Shown piece after piece: positions 17,329 through 25,562 of a DNA stretch of 32,942 bases. Both the position numbers and the translations under genes were made by a program. The stretch covers positions 1 to 32,942 of the forward strand of contig JAHDIP010000044.1 in assembly GCA_020630735.1 (NCBI GenBank), read 5' to 3'. This stretch comes from Saprospiraceae bacterium. GTDB lineage: Bacteria; Bacteroidota; Bacteroidia; Chitinophagales; Saprospiraceae. Every line of letters starts with the position of its first letter. The stretch's first letter is position 1. A model generated the notes under the pieces. That model saw only the letters and a list, made by a program, of their open reading frames with translations, was not told the origin of the DNA and ran no database searches.

Positions 17329-17979
17329 ATGAAAAAGATAAAAAAAGAGGTAGTAGACCAAAGCATGAACTATGCTGCCTACCGTCAACTCATCGATGAT
17401 TTGTTTGCCGAAAATAAAACGACAGGCGATAATCATAGCGAAGCTTTTTTGCACTATACTAAAATGAATATTGCAAGAATGAACCGCTTGGATAAAACAA
17501 CTCGACTGACAAAAGAAAGTATTGTGAACATAATGCATATCGAACGACCTTTAATCTGGTTGGTGTTGACAGAAGCGTGGTGTGGCGATGCTGCTCAAAT
17601 TTTACCTGTCATGAATAAGTTGGCAAATGAAAATGAACACATTGAATTAAGAATGATATTGAGAGATGAACACCTCGGTATCATGGATGCTTTTTTGACA
17701 AACGGTGGTCGATCTATTCCAAAACTAATTTGCTTGGATGCTGAAACTTTAGATGTACTCGGCTCTTGGGGACCACGTCCTGAAGAAGTTCAAGAAAAAG
17801 TTATGACACTAAAAAAAGAACTGGCAACGGTAACAGATGATGATCAACGAAAAGCGAAAAATGAGGAAGCAAAAAAAGATATTCAATTGTGGTATGCGAA
17901 AGATAAAACCAAAAGTATTCAGAAAGAATTATTAGAGACGATAGAGGAATTATTAGCAATACAAAGGATTGACAAATAA
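17329..17979 (+). CDS. Thioredoxin-fold protein with a single active-site Cys
   Basis: 216 residues, no signal peptide, so cytoplasmic. An N-terminal helical part (1-70) precedes a thioredoxin fold with the active site WCGDA (84-88): Cys85 present, second Cys replaced by Ala88. The cis-proline loop GGRSIPK and the final strand LGSWGPRP are recognisable. The C-terminus (about 150-210) is a charged helix. This matches the thioredoxin-like family common in Bacteroidota and Firmicutes whose function is not established. A monothiol site suggests disulfide isomerase, glutaredoxin-like or binding roles rather than dithiol reductase activity. It stands alone between two non-coding stretches. Confidence 0.85.
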   Translation: MKKIKKEVVDQSMNYAAYRQLIDDLFAENKTTGDNHSEAFLHYTKMNIARMNRLDKTTRLTKESIVNIMHIERPLIWLVLTEAWCGDAAQILPVMNKLANENEHIELRMILRDEHLGIMDAFLTNGGRSIPKLICLDAETLDVLGSWGPRPEEVQEKVMTLKKELATVTDDDQRKAKNEEAKKDIQLWYAKDKTKSIQKELLETIEELLAIQRIDK

Positions 17980-17992
17980 TTATACCTATCGA

Positions 17993-18081
17993 TATTGGGC
18001 TGTCGATCATCATCGGTAGCTAACCTTTGATTCTCAGTAGCTTTAATCGTTTTACAATCCCAAAATTTTGGTTTCAATATA
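17993..18081 (+). repeat. Diverged intergenic repeat, copy B
   Basis: Aligns to 9383-9475 in the same orientation (about three quarters identical by eye). A hairpin CTATCGAT (17986-17993) with ATCGGTAG (18012-18019) lies at its left edge and is not well kept in copy A. Confidence 0.55.
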
Positions 18082-18123
18082 AAGTTGATGTAAAGAATTA
18101 AATAGCATAACGACAGTTATTAT

Positions 18124-18882
18124 TTAAGCATTTGCTTCAGGGACTGCTCTATCTTCAATATTCAGATAACGTTCTATTTCTTGTTCCAAATATTTTGCTT
18201 TGGAGAGGGTATTAACGGTTATAAGTTTTTCATGCTTTTGTCCTTCGATACTATTAATAATCATATAAATGCTATAATAACCAGACCCATCTGTAGCGTG
18301 TTTAAGGTACAATTGATCAATTTCATCAGCATCATAGGATTTATCTTTTTTGAGATTTTTTGGGCGAGATTGAATATTTAAAAATTTATCATTGATATGG
18401 ATAAAGGTTTTGTTCTCAGAAGAATTAATCCCTTTATAAATGAAGTATACTGCAATTGATGACAAAATGATAGGGACAGATAGATGTAAATTTTTTTCAC
18501 CAAAAAAGTAAATGAATGTAAGGAAAAGAGCAGCTAAAGGAAAGATCATGAGCCCGAAAGCAACGAAACCTTGTATATGTTGCTGAACAGTTATATCTAA
18601 ATCATCTTTAAAATAGAACAAATCAATACCTTCAGGTCTTAAGATTTCTTGCTTCATTTCCTTTTTAGTCTTCACATCTTCGACCTCTTCCTCAATAGAG
18701 AAAATAACATTACAGCTACTGCACTTCGCTATACTATTTTGAAGATTTAAGTTGTCAGCTTCTACTTCATTCGTACAAGAAGGACAAGAGACTTTCTTGA
18801 AGGTTTTAGGAAAATCTTTTTTTATTTTCTTAAGTTCTAACTTTTCAGCAGGTTTATATTGTTCTTTTGGTTCTTCCATCAT
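18124..18882 (-). CDS. Zinc-ribbon membrane protein of unknown function
   Basis: 252 residues from ATG 18882; an in-frame TTG at 18921 would add a hydrophobic stretch before the charged start and is not preferred. After a Lys-rich opening comes a zinc ribbon, CPSC then CSSC (about 20 residues apart), an acidic linker, two transmembrane helices (about 103-127 and 131-149), and a cytosolic beta-rich domain resembling a PH-like module (FIHINDKFLNIQSRP through a DEIDQLYLKH strand). No enzymatic motif is present. Neighbours do not point to a pathway. The family is not recognised beyond the visible zinc ribbon and membrane topology. Confidence 0.72.
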   Translation of the reverse strand: MMEEPKEQYKPAEKLELKKIKKDFPKTFKKVSCPSCTNEVEADNLNLQNSIAKCSSCNVIFSIEEEVEDVKTKKEMKQEILRPEGIDLFYFKDDLDITVQQHIQGFVAFGLMIFPLAALFLTFIYFFGEKNLHLSVPIILSSIAVYFIYKGINSSENKTFIHINDKFLNIQSRPKNLKKDKSYDADEIDQLYLKHATDGSGYYSIYMIINSIEGQKHEKLITVNTLSKAKYLEQEIERYLNIEDRAVPEANA

Positions 18883-19010
18883 ATTAATAAATATAGTGAA
18901 TATATAAGAGAAATAAGGCAAATTAAAGATAAAACCAAGTTGGGGAATTTATTATTTTAATTTGCCTAAAATGGTAATTAGATGAAAAGGTTGACTAATA
19001 AAAAATCATG

Positions 19011-21743
19011 TTAATGCATAATCAGAACTTTACCTTTCGATTCTATATCACCATTTTTGATGTAATAGTAGTATACTCCGTTGCTCAAAGAAGAAGTATC
19101 TATTGTTTGGTCTACAGGACCTGTACCTTCCCATTTGTATTCACCAATGCGTTGACCAACAGCATTGTAAAAAAGTATAGAGGCATTGCCCTGCATTGAA
19201 CCAAAATTAATAGTGAGTTGATCATTTGCAGGATTAGGATAAACGTTTATATGTTCTTTAGATGCAAAGTAAACATCTTCTTCTTGGGAGTAGACAATAG
19301 CACTATTATTACTAACTATTTTTAAGCGATAGGTGTTTAAACCATTGGCAGGATTCTCGTCAACATAGTCATACGTTGTTTCGATATTGTGTACATTTTT
19401 GGAAAGGATAGTTCCTATGGTAGAAAAAATGCCACTATTATAAAGTGCTCGTTGGAGTTCAAAATAATCGGTATTCAATTCGCTTTGTGTCGTCCAATTC
19501 GTTTGTACATCTTCGCCATTAGTACTTGCATTAAATTGCAATAGCTCTACAAAAATAGGTGAACAGTCGGGATATAAAAACACTTCGTCTCGACCTTTTA
19601 AACCAGCAGCATCCTCCACTTCTAAAACAACTCGGTAATAATAAATTTCACCATCGCAACCAAAAGGTTCTATCCGCAAAGTTGATTCTACTTCGTTTTT
19701 GAACGGATCGGGATGCTCGTGCGTATTATGACCTAAAATATTTTGCCAAGCATAACTTAGTTCATCACCTTCGTGTTCGGCATCAGTTACAGTAGCTTTT
19801 AGATCAAAAAGAGAATAGCCTGCCAACGAATACTGTGTACCATCTTCTATACTAGTAATGTCAACAACAGGAGGCGTATTATTCAATGAGACGATCAGCT
19901 CCGTACTAGCCGAAGCACCAATACTATCGGTTATCGTGAGTTGCACTGTAAAAGGAGTAGGTGCATTAGTATCTGTAGTAAAGGTATGAATTGGGCTTAT
20001 TTCTGTAGACGTTGTACCATCACCAAAATCCCAAAAGTACGTTATTGGATCATCTTTTGGATCGTAGGATTCACTGCCGTCAAATTGAACAGTTAAAGGG
20101 CTATTACCATAGAAGACATCAGCACTAGCAATTGCTTTAGGTAGTAAGTTATTCCCATAGCAAATTCGTTTGATTCCTCTAGGATAATCTATAAAATAAA
20201 GACAACCATCAACAGGATTAATGTCAATATCAGAAATAGATATCGTATCCGAGAACCAATCACTTACACTAGTGATATTATCATTTAAATCTACACCAAT
20301 TGTTTTAATCCAGCCCATAGAGTAATCACCGATAAAAAGCTTGCCATGTAATTCTTCTGGAAAAGTATTAGCTGTATAAAAATCACCAGTAATGGTAGCA
20401 ATACCATGTCGCCATTGGCTATTGCCTTCGACAGGTGAATCTGGATGTTCTATCGGAATAGAGCTTGCTTGACCGTTTTCATCAAAGGTGCCGATATAGT
20501 ATTTTCCTCCTGTTGAGTGATGTCCTAAAGCAAGGTCTGGACGATCATGAATAGAAGTAAATTCATCTGGAATTACTTCCGAAGAATCACAAGGGTTATA
20601 AAAAATTGGTTCGGGAATCGAAGGCTGTTTGATCAATTGCTGAAAAGTAAAAAATTCTTGATCGCAATTACCGCCTGATAAATTATTTGGTGTTTGTTTG
20701 TTTTCTCGTACTTTTTCGAAGTATTTATTATTGAAGCTCATGCCTTCATATGCAGGCCAGCCAAAATTCATATTTGGTCGTTTTACAATATTGATTTCTT
20801 CCCATTTTTCAAAACCAACATCGGCGACATAGAGTGTTCCTGGTAGACCATCATCTGGATTGTTCGTACCAGAGTTTGGTCGTACCACTGCTCTAAATGG
20901 ATTTCTCAATCCTCTTGCCCAAAGTCTTGACTGAGGTGAACGAGGATTGGATGCTTCGTAATAAGGATTGCTAGAAATACCGTCTCCTGTCATCGGATCA
21001 ATACGAAGTACTTTTCCGTTATGATTATTGATTAATTGAGAACGATAAGAGCCAACTTCTTCTGCTGGTGTAATGATATTTAGTTCGAGGCCTTGCTCAA
21101 CATATTCGTCTTCATAAGGAGGGCCGTTTCCTGCATAAGGAGCAATCCAAGTGGAGCCGTCACCAGTCGTAACGAAAAGGGTTCCATCGTCTCCAAAACA
21201 AACCGTACCGCCTGCATGAGAGGTGTGCAACATTGGGACGCCTGTTTCTTTCGTTTCTCCTATCAACACTTTTCGGCTATCGTATATTGTAGTTGCGAAG
21301 TTGTTATTAGCATCTGCTTGATAACGGGTGACACGTGCGATAGTCGATCTATTATAAGCATTTTCGGTAGGATCGTAAGTGGGGCTATCTGCATTGAGCA
21401 AATGATAATTATCAACGACATAATAAAGGTAAAAATAGCCGTTATCATAAAAGTTGGGATCGGGTACAAAACCAAGCATACCATGATCGCCATGATAAGC
21501 CACTTCATCGCTAAGATCAATGAATGGTTCTGTACTTTTTACACCACCTTCAACTAACCAGATTTTACCTCCTTTTTCGACTACATACATTCTGCCTGTT
21601 TCATCAAAATCGATTTGTACAGGTTGAATAAAATCCGTGACGTACCATTCGACATCAAAACCTTCAGGAGTGGTTTGTGCTCCCACCGTTACTGCAAAAA
21701 AGAATAGTACACTTTGTAAAATATATTTTTTGAAATCGTTCAT
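19011..21743 (-). CDS. Secreted PQQ-type sugar dehydrogenase with PKD and T9SS sorting domain
   Basis: 910 residues. A signal peptide (1-22, VGA before Gln23) is followed by a soluble glucose/sorbosone dehydrogenase-type beta-propeller (about 25-505). Its family blocks are HGDHGMLGFVPDPNF, HAGGTVCFGDDGTLFVTTGDG, RGLRNPFRAVVRP, DVGFEKWEEINIV and NFGWPAYEG. A PKD domain (about 520-600, FDGSESYDPKDDPITYFWDFGDG), an Ig-like segment, an unclassified beta domain, and a type A T9SS sorting domain (VYPNPANDQLTINF, about 830-910) complete it. It should be surface-bound or released and oxidise sugars or act on glycans, with PQQ or calcium as cofactor as in relatives. It follows the Gre-like gene by 85 bases on the same strand but has its own promoter candidate. 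Confidence 0.9.
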   Translation of the reverse strand: MNDFKKYILQSVLFFFAVTVGAQTTPEGFDVEWYVTDFIQPVQIDFDETGRMYVVEKGGKIWLVEGGVKSTEPFIDLSDEVAYHGDHGMLGFVPDPNFYDNGYFYLYYVVDNYHLLNADSPTYDPTENAYNRSTIARVTRYQADANNNFATTIYDSRKVLIGETKETGVPMLHTSHAGGTVCFGDDGTLFVTTGDGSTWIAPYAGNGPPYEDEYVEQGLELNIITPAEEVGSYRSQLINNHNGKVLRIDPMTGDGISSNPYYEASNPRSPQSRLWARGLRNPFRAVVRPNSGTNNPDDGLPGTLYVADVGFEKWEEINIVKRPNMNFGWPAYEGMSFNNKYFEKVRENKQTPNNLSGGNCDQEFFTFQQLIKQPSIPEPIFYNPCDSSEVIPDEFTSIHDRPDLALGHHSTGGKYYIGTFDENGQASSIPIEHPDSPVEGNSQWRHGIATITGDFYTANTFPEELHGKLFIGDYSMGWIKTIGVDLNDNITSVSDWFSDTISISDIDINPVDGCLYFIDYPRGIKRICYGNNLLPKAIASADVFYGNSPLTVQFDGSESYDPKDDPITYFWDFGDGTTSTEISPIHTFTTDTNAPTPFTVQLTITDSIGASASTELIVSLNNTPPVVDITSIEDGTQYSLAGYSLFDLKATVTDAEHEGDELSYAWQNILGHNTHEHPDPFKNEVESTLRIEPFGCDGEIYYYRVVLEVEDAAGLKGRDEVFLYPDCSPIFVELLQFNASTNGEDVQTNWTTQSELNTDYFELQRALYNSGIFSTIGTILSKNVHNIETTYDYVDENPANGLNTYRLKIVSNNSAIVYSQEEDVYFASKEHINVYPNPANDQLTINFGSMQGNASILFYNAVGQRIGEYKWEGTGPVDQTIDTSSLSNGVYYYYIKNGDIESKGKVLIMH

Positions 21744-21769
21744 TATTATTTCGTTTTCCTTATTGATTG

Positions 21770-21777
21770 CAAAGGTA
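21770..21777 (-). promoter_or_regulatory. Candidate -7 promoter element (minus strand)
   Basis: On the minus strand this reads TACCTTTG, an exact TAnnTTTG match 26 bases before the ATG of the PQQ-type dehydrogenase gene. No convincing -33 element was seen. Confidence 0.42.
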
Positions 21778-21828
21778 CAACGTCTGTGCTGAGTGAAGGC
21801 TGTTAGGCTGTTATTTTTTTAACGTTCA

Positions 21829-22290
21829 TTAGACAATTTCTAGAATGCTTATCTTATTTCCATTGAATTGGAATTCATCACCAACTTGTTTGTTTTTGAG
21901 TAAGCTACCTATAGGGGAATCTAGAGAAACACAGTAAAAAATCTTTTCTTCTAGTACAACTTTACCAACTCCGATTGCCAGATAGTAACTTCCTTTGTTT
22001 GTGATGACGAGACTGCCTAAAGCTGATTTTCCTGTTTGCTTATCGGGATCAATAGTAGAAAAAATAGTTCTGACTTTGATCGCTTGCGAAAGTTGGATAT
22101 TGCTATTTTCTTCTTCGATTTGCATCATAGCTCTACCTGTGTTATGCTTATCGCCTACACTACTTTTTGTTTCCTTATTACGAGCCTCGGCTATAGAGTT
22201 GAGTTTATCTTGTATAGCATTTATTCGTTGTTCAATATTTTTGGCGCAGGCCTGATATAGTTGTTGTTTTAATAGAAGTTTTTTACTCAT
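21829..22290 (-). CDS. GreA/GreB-like transcription factor (atypical)
   Basis: 153 residues. An N-terminal helical hairpin (about 5-75, with TKSSVGDKHNTGRAMMQIEEE) is followed by the GreA/GreB C-terminal FKBP-like domain (about 90-153), whose core reads SPIGSLLKNKQVGDEF (125-140). Gre factors enter the RNA polymerase secondary channel and stimulate RNA cleavage; this shorter subgroup is widespread in Bacteroidota and is sometimes mislabelled as an acyl-carrier enzyme. The coiled-coil tip is not the standard Gre one, so cleavage activity is uncertain. Its ATG overlaps the stop of the serine hydrolase gene (ATGA, 22287-22290), so it is translationally coupled. Confidence 0.8.
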   Translation of the reverse strand: MSKKLLLKQQLYQACAKNIEQRINAIQDKLNSIAEARNKETKSSVGDKHNTGRAMMQIEEENSNIQLSQAIKVRTIFSTIDPDKQTGKSALGSLVITNKGSYYLAIGVGKVVLEEKIFYCVSLDSPIGSLLKNKQVGDEFQFNGNKISILEIV

Positions 22291-23615
22291 TCCTTAATGA
22301 TTAGCTGACTTTGGGATTTATGATTATTACTAAGTTGTAATAGATAAACACCTTTTTCATAAGAAGATATATCGACCAAAGTGTTATCATTTTTGATTGA
22401 AAGATCAGCAATGAGTACACCTATTGTACTATAAATACGAAGGCGATCAGCTTTGAACGAAGGCTTTATAAAGATGGATTCACTACTAGGGTTAGGACTT
22501 GCAAAAGGATCTTCTTTTGTCGTTTCAATAAAGGTAGTAGAAGTTGTGCTATTATGGCAAGGAAGTTCATCTTCTTGTGTTGCAGAATATTGATCAAGAT
22601 TATCTCTAAGTAGATTGATGATGTTATTAATATTACCACCAGTATTACTTAATACAATAACACCTTCCTTAGTTGCTTGGTTGAAATCCAAGATAGTGGC
22701 TACTCCTTGGTCTCCACCACTATGACCGTTTACTAAGAAATTTGTATTAGAAGCTTGAAGAATAGTGATGTCATCCATAGTACCTTCTTCAAGCAAAGTG
22801 ATAGCATAATTCGCCATATCTCTCAAAGAAGACCGAAGTCTACCCGAAGGATAATCATTATAACTATAATGACCGATTGCATTGAATGTACTGTTGGAGA
22901 AACTATAAGGAATGGCAATTTCTTCTTCTTCTAAATCATCAAAAAAGAATGACGATTGACTCATACATAATCGTTCAAAAATATGTTCTTGGCAATACTG
23001 ACCGAACGTTTCAGCTCCAGTTGCCACTTCTATCACATACCCAGCAAGCGCATAACCAATATTACTATAGTGATAAGTAGTTCCGATTGTTTCAGTATAG
23101 AAATTTAAGTTTTGATTATAGATAGAACCACTTGGTAATAAATAGTCTTCAAGGTAATCTCCTAATGCTTGGGTTTGGTTATCATTGTCCAAATAAGGCA
23201 TGACATCCCAATTGTCTTGGATACCTGCTACATGGTTGAGTAACATTCTAAGTGTTATGACACTGTTCGGAAAGAGCGGATGTGTCAAGGTCCAAGGTAG
23301 ATACTGATTAATCGGATCGTCTAATGAATTAATGTGTCCTTGTTCTATGGCAATCATTGCGGCACAATAAACAAAGTGCTTAGAAACACTCGCAAGCATA
23401 AATGGCGTATCTTCACTGACAGGAATGTTATTCTCAATATCGGCATATCCAAAAGTGCCTTGCCAGACGAGAGCACCATCTTTTACCATTCCGACTGCAA
23501 GACCAGGGATGTTATTATTTTCCATCTCTGTCTGAATAAGTGTACTTAAATCTTGGGCAGATAATAAAAAAGTACAGAAGAGTAATAAGGTAGAGAGTAA
23601 ATTTTTCATTGTCAT
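22287..23615 (-). CDS. Secreted serine hydrolase (beta-lactamase/DD-peptidase fold) with T9SS signal
   Basis: 442 residues (ATG 23615; a second ATG at residue 3 is equally likely). Signal peptide about 1-20 (LLSA before Gln21). The class C beta-lactamase/esterase domain (about 22-335) shows S76-V-S-K79, Y183-S-N185 and H298-S-G-G301, the three active-site boxes of this fold. A type A T9SS sorting domain (about 370-442, ASPNPSSESIFIKP, ending QLIIKE) sends it to the cell surface. Substrate may be an ester, peptide or cell-wall product; resistance to beta-lactams cannot be claimed. It starts 13 bases after the tetR stop and overlaps the Gre-like gene, so it belongs to the tetR operon. Confidence 0.88.
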   Translation of the reverse strand: MTMKNLLSTLLLFCTFLLSAQDLSTLIQTEMENNNIPGLAVGMVKDGALVWQGTFGYADIENNIPVSEDTPFMLASVSKHFVYCAAMIAIEQGHINSLDDPINQYLPWTLTHPLFPNSVITLRMLLNHVAGIQDNWDVMPYLDNDNQTQALGDYLEDYLLPSGSIYNQNLNFYTETIGTTYHYSNIGYALAGYVIEVATGAETFGQYCQEHIFERLCMSQSSFFFDDLEEEEIAIPYSFSNSTFNAIGHYSYNDYPSGRLRSSLRDMANYAITLLEEGTMDDITILQASNTNFLVNGHSGGDQGVATILDFNQATKEGVIVLSNTGGNINNIINLLRDNLDQYSATQEDELPCHNSTTSTTFIETTKEDPFASPNPSSESIFIKPSFKADRLRIYSTIGVLIADLSIKNDNTLVDISSYEKGVYLLQLSNNHKSQSQLIIKE

Positions 23616-23628
23616 TTTAATTTGCTAT

Positions 23629-24228
23629 TTACTTGGCAAGACCTTTAAATTTTAAATGTAAATATTGTTCAGCAATTTCTTTAATGGTCAGGTTATTTTC
23701 TATTAAGAATTTTGGATTGGTCAACACGTCAAAGATAAAATAACGATCAGCGTGTAGCAATAAGGCAACATTGACATTTTTAAATTCACCAGCTTTAATG
23801 CCTCCTTCATAATATGCATTGAGAGACTGCACCATCTGTTTCAAAAAAACATCAACTATCTCCCATTGGTCGGGATAGTCTTCTTTTAGGTCAAACAAAA
23901 ATTGGTTGGAAATATCAGATACATTATCACTGACAAACTGAATGAAATTGGTGTAGCGATTAATATAAGTGATTTGTTCATTATTTAATATTTGCTCATA
24001 GTCTTTCATGATCTCCATCTTCGACAGCAGGGCAAGTGTTACGATTTCTTCTTTTGATTTGAAGTACTCGTATAAGGTCGACTTACTTTTTTCCAACCAT
24101 TTGGCCATTTTATTAATCGTAATACCTTTCAAACCATGTTGTTGAAAAAAGGGGAATAAAGCATCTGCCCATTCCTGTTTTTTATCAAAATCTTGCTTTC
24201 GGTCTTTTACTACAGCTTTTCTGCCCAT
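23629..24228 (-). CDS. TetR-family transcriptional regulator
   Basis: 199 residues. The N-terminal HTH (about 15-62) reads GITINKMAKWLEKSKSTLYEYFKSKEEI, the standard TetR recognition pattern. The rest is the all-helical ligand-binding and dimer domain, which is not conserved enough to name the ligand. It is divergent from alkB with 133 bases between the two start codons. That gap contains two identical inverted repeats, one of which covers the predicted tetR -7 element. This supports autoregulation and control of alkB. An alkane, alkanol or fatty-acyl effector would be a reasonable inference from the neighbour, not something the sequence shows. Confidence 0.93.
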   Translation of the reverse strand: MGRKAVVKDRKQDFDKKQEWADALFPFFQQHGLKGITINKMAKWLEKSKSTLYEYFKSKEEIVTLALLSKMEIMKDYEQILNNEQITYINRYTNFIQFVSDNVSDISNQFLFDLKEDYPDQWEIVDVFLKQMVQSLNAYYEGGIKAGEFKNVNVALLLHADRYFIFDVLTNPKFLIENNLTIKEIAEQYLHLKFKGLAK

Positions 24229-24243
24229 AATTTTTATTTAAAT

Positions 24244-24269
24244 CGAACTAAAATTACAAAAATAGTTCG
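24244..24269. promoter_or_regulatory. TetR operator candidate O1
   Basis: CGAACTA (24244-24250), 12-base A-rich spacer, TAGTTCG (24263-24269). It is the same inverted repeat as O2, with centres 62 bases apart, about six helical turns. The predicted tetR -7 element lies inside it, so bound repressor would block tetR. Confidence 0.75.
24257..24264 (-). promoter_or_regulatory. Candidate -7 element of tetR
   Basis: On the minus strand this reads TATTTTTG, an exact TAnnTTTG match 28 bases before the tetR ATG and within operator O1. Confidence 0.5.
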
Positions 24270-24288
24270 GTTTTAACGATTTTATTTA

Positions 24289-24296
24289 TATATTTG
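24289..24296 (+). promoter_or_regulatory. Candidate -7 element of alkB
   Basis: TATATTTG is an exact TAnnTTTG match between the two operators. Transcription would start about 24300-24304, right at the edge of operator O2. Confidence 0.55.
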
Positions 24297-24304
24297 TATA
24301 GCAA

Positions 24305-24332
24305 TCGAACTAAAAACTGTAAAATAGTTCGA
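24305..24332. promoter_or_regulatory. TetR operator candidate O2
   Basis: TCGAACTA (24305-24312), 12-base spacer, TAGTTCGA (24325-24332): a perfect 8-base inverted repeat, one pair longer than O1. It lies just after the predicted alkB start site, a good place to stop initiation or elongation. Confidence 0.75.
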
Positions 24333-24361
24333 AAATTCAATCACATAAAAACCATTTTATA

Positions 24362-25414
24362 ATGAAGGACTTGAAATATTTGATCGCTTATCTCGCTCCT
24401 TTATCTGCTATGGCAGCAGTTTATTTTGGAGGCTACTTATCTTTTGCTGCTTTTTTAGTAGCATTCGTTTCTATTCCTATTTTGGAATTGGTACTTCCGA
24501 AATCAACCAAAAATTTTACTCCTGAAGAAGAAGAAGTTCGTTTGACGACGAGACTTTTTGATTACCTTATTTATTTCAATATTCCATTAATTTTCATTTT
24601 ACTTTGGATGTACTTTACAAGAGTAAGTGCTGGTGGATTAGAATTATACGAACTGATCGGAATGACAATCAGTGTGGGTATCAATGGTGCTGCTTGCATT
24701 AATGTTGCACATGAATTAGGACATCGAGATGAAAAGTACGAACAGTTTATGTCGAAATTATTATTGATGACGACACTCTATATGCACTTCTTTATAGAAC
24801 ACAACAGAGGACATCATAAAAATGTTGCAACAGATGAAGATCCTGCTTCTTCTCGTACAGGCGAAATCTTATATACTTTCTGGATTCGATCGGTTAGTGG
24901 TGGCTATATGAGTGCTTGGAATTTAGAAAATACTCGCTTAGAACGTGCTGGAGAAAAAGTGTGGAGTTTGAAAAATGAAATGATTATTTATCACATCATT
25001 CAAGTCGCTTATTTAGTGATCGTTGGATTGATTTTTGGATGGGCAGTAGTGCCATTCGCAATAGCAGTTGGTGTCATCGGATTTTTATTATTAGAAACGG
25101 TCAACTATATTGAACACTATGGTTTGCGCCGAAAAAAACTACCTTCAGGTCGTTACGAAAAAGTAGGCCCACACCACTCTTGGAATTCAGACCATGAATT
25201 AGGTCGTATCTTTTTGTATGAGCTTACTCGTCATTCAGATCATCACTATAAAGCGAATCGAAAATACCAAGTGCTTCGTCATTTTGAAGAAAGTCCACAA
25301 CTACCATTAGGTTATCCTGGTTCTATGCTCATGTCCTTTATTCCACCGCTTTGGTTTTGGTATATGGATGGAAAAGTAGAAGATTATAATCGACAGTTTC
25401 AGTTGAGTATGTAA
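24362..25414 (+). CDS. alkB: Alkane 1-monooxygenase (AlkB)
   Basis: 350-residue integral membrane diiron hydroxylase that oxidises the terminal carbon of alkanes to 1-alkanols, using electrons from rubredoxin. The His boxes of AlkB are all present: HELGH (117-121), EHNRGHH (146-152) followed by VATDEDPASSR, NYIEHYG (248-254), and HSDHH (291-295) in the TRHSDHHYKANRKYQ context. The end, LPLGYPGSMLMSFIPPLWF, is also characteristic. Hydrophobic helices lie near 5-22, 25-45, 68-86, 96-115, 205-225 and 228-246. The length is somewhat below the roughly 400 residues of Pseudomonas AlkB, and no rubredoxin domain is fused or encoded nearby. Regulation by the divergent TetR is strongly suggested by the two operators upstream. 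Confidence 0.95.
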   Translation: MKDLKYLIAYLAPLSAMAAVYFGGYLSFAAFLVAFVSIPILELVLPKSTKNFTPEEEEVRLTTRLFDYLIYFNIPLIFILLWMYFTRVSAGGLELYELIGMTISVGINGAACINVAHELGHRDEKYEQFMSKLLLMTTLYMHFFIEHNRGHHKNVATDEDPASSRTGEILYTFWIRSVSGGYMSAWNLENTRLERAGEKVWSLKNEMIIYHIIQVAYLVIVGLIFGWAVVPFAIAVGVIGFLLLETVNYIEHYGLRRKKLPSGRYEKVGPHHSWNSDHELGRIFLYELTRHSDHHYKANRKYQVLRHFEESPQLPLGYPGSMLMSFIPPLWFWYMDGKVEDYNRQFQLSM

Positions 25415-25456
25415 AGAAAAAAGACTTCGTTGACGGAAGTCAGAATGTTTAGATAA

Positions 25457-25516
25457 GCTAAAAATACGAGAGGTCAGATTCACATTTATAGTGATCTGAC
25501 CTCTCGTATTTTTAGC
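25457..25516. repeat. Hairpin element, copy 2, also probable terminator of alkB/nadB
   Basis: The left arm 25457-25483 pairs with 25491-25516 (26 pairs, one bulged T) across loop ATTTATA. It contains the core GAGAGGTCAGAT(T)CAC, differing by one base and one insertion from the hairpin at 4930-4972. The following 18 bases TTTTAGCAAAACTGAAAT match 17 of 18 at 4912-4929. It lies between the converging alkB and nadB genes and so may end both transcripts. Confidence 0.7.
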
Positions 25517-25562
25517 AAAACTGAAATGATCTGACATGATATCTAAAATCGAAGCGTTTTTA

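Noticed and set aside
18883-18921. TTG start for the zinc-ribbon protein
   Set aside because: It adds a hydrophobic stretch without support; ATG 18882 or 18879 fits better.
22287-23615. Beta-lactam resistance enzyme
   Set aside because: Only the shared fold and active-site boxes are seen; many such exported proteins are esterases or peptidases.
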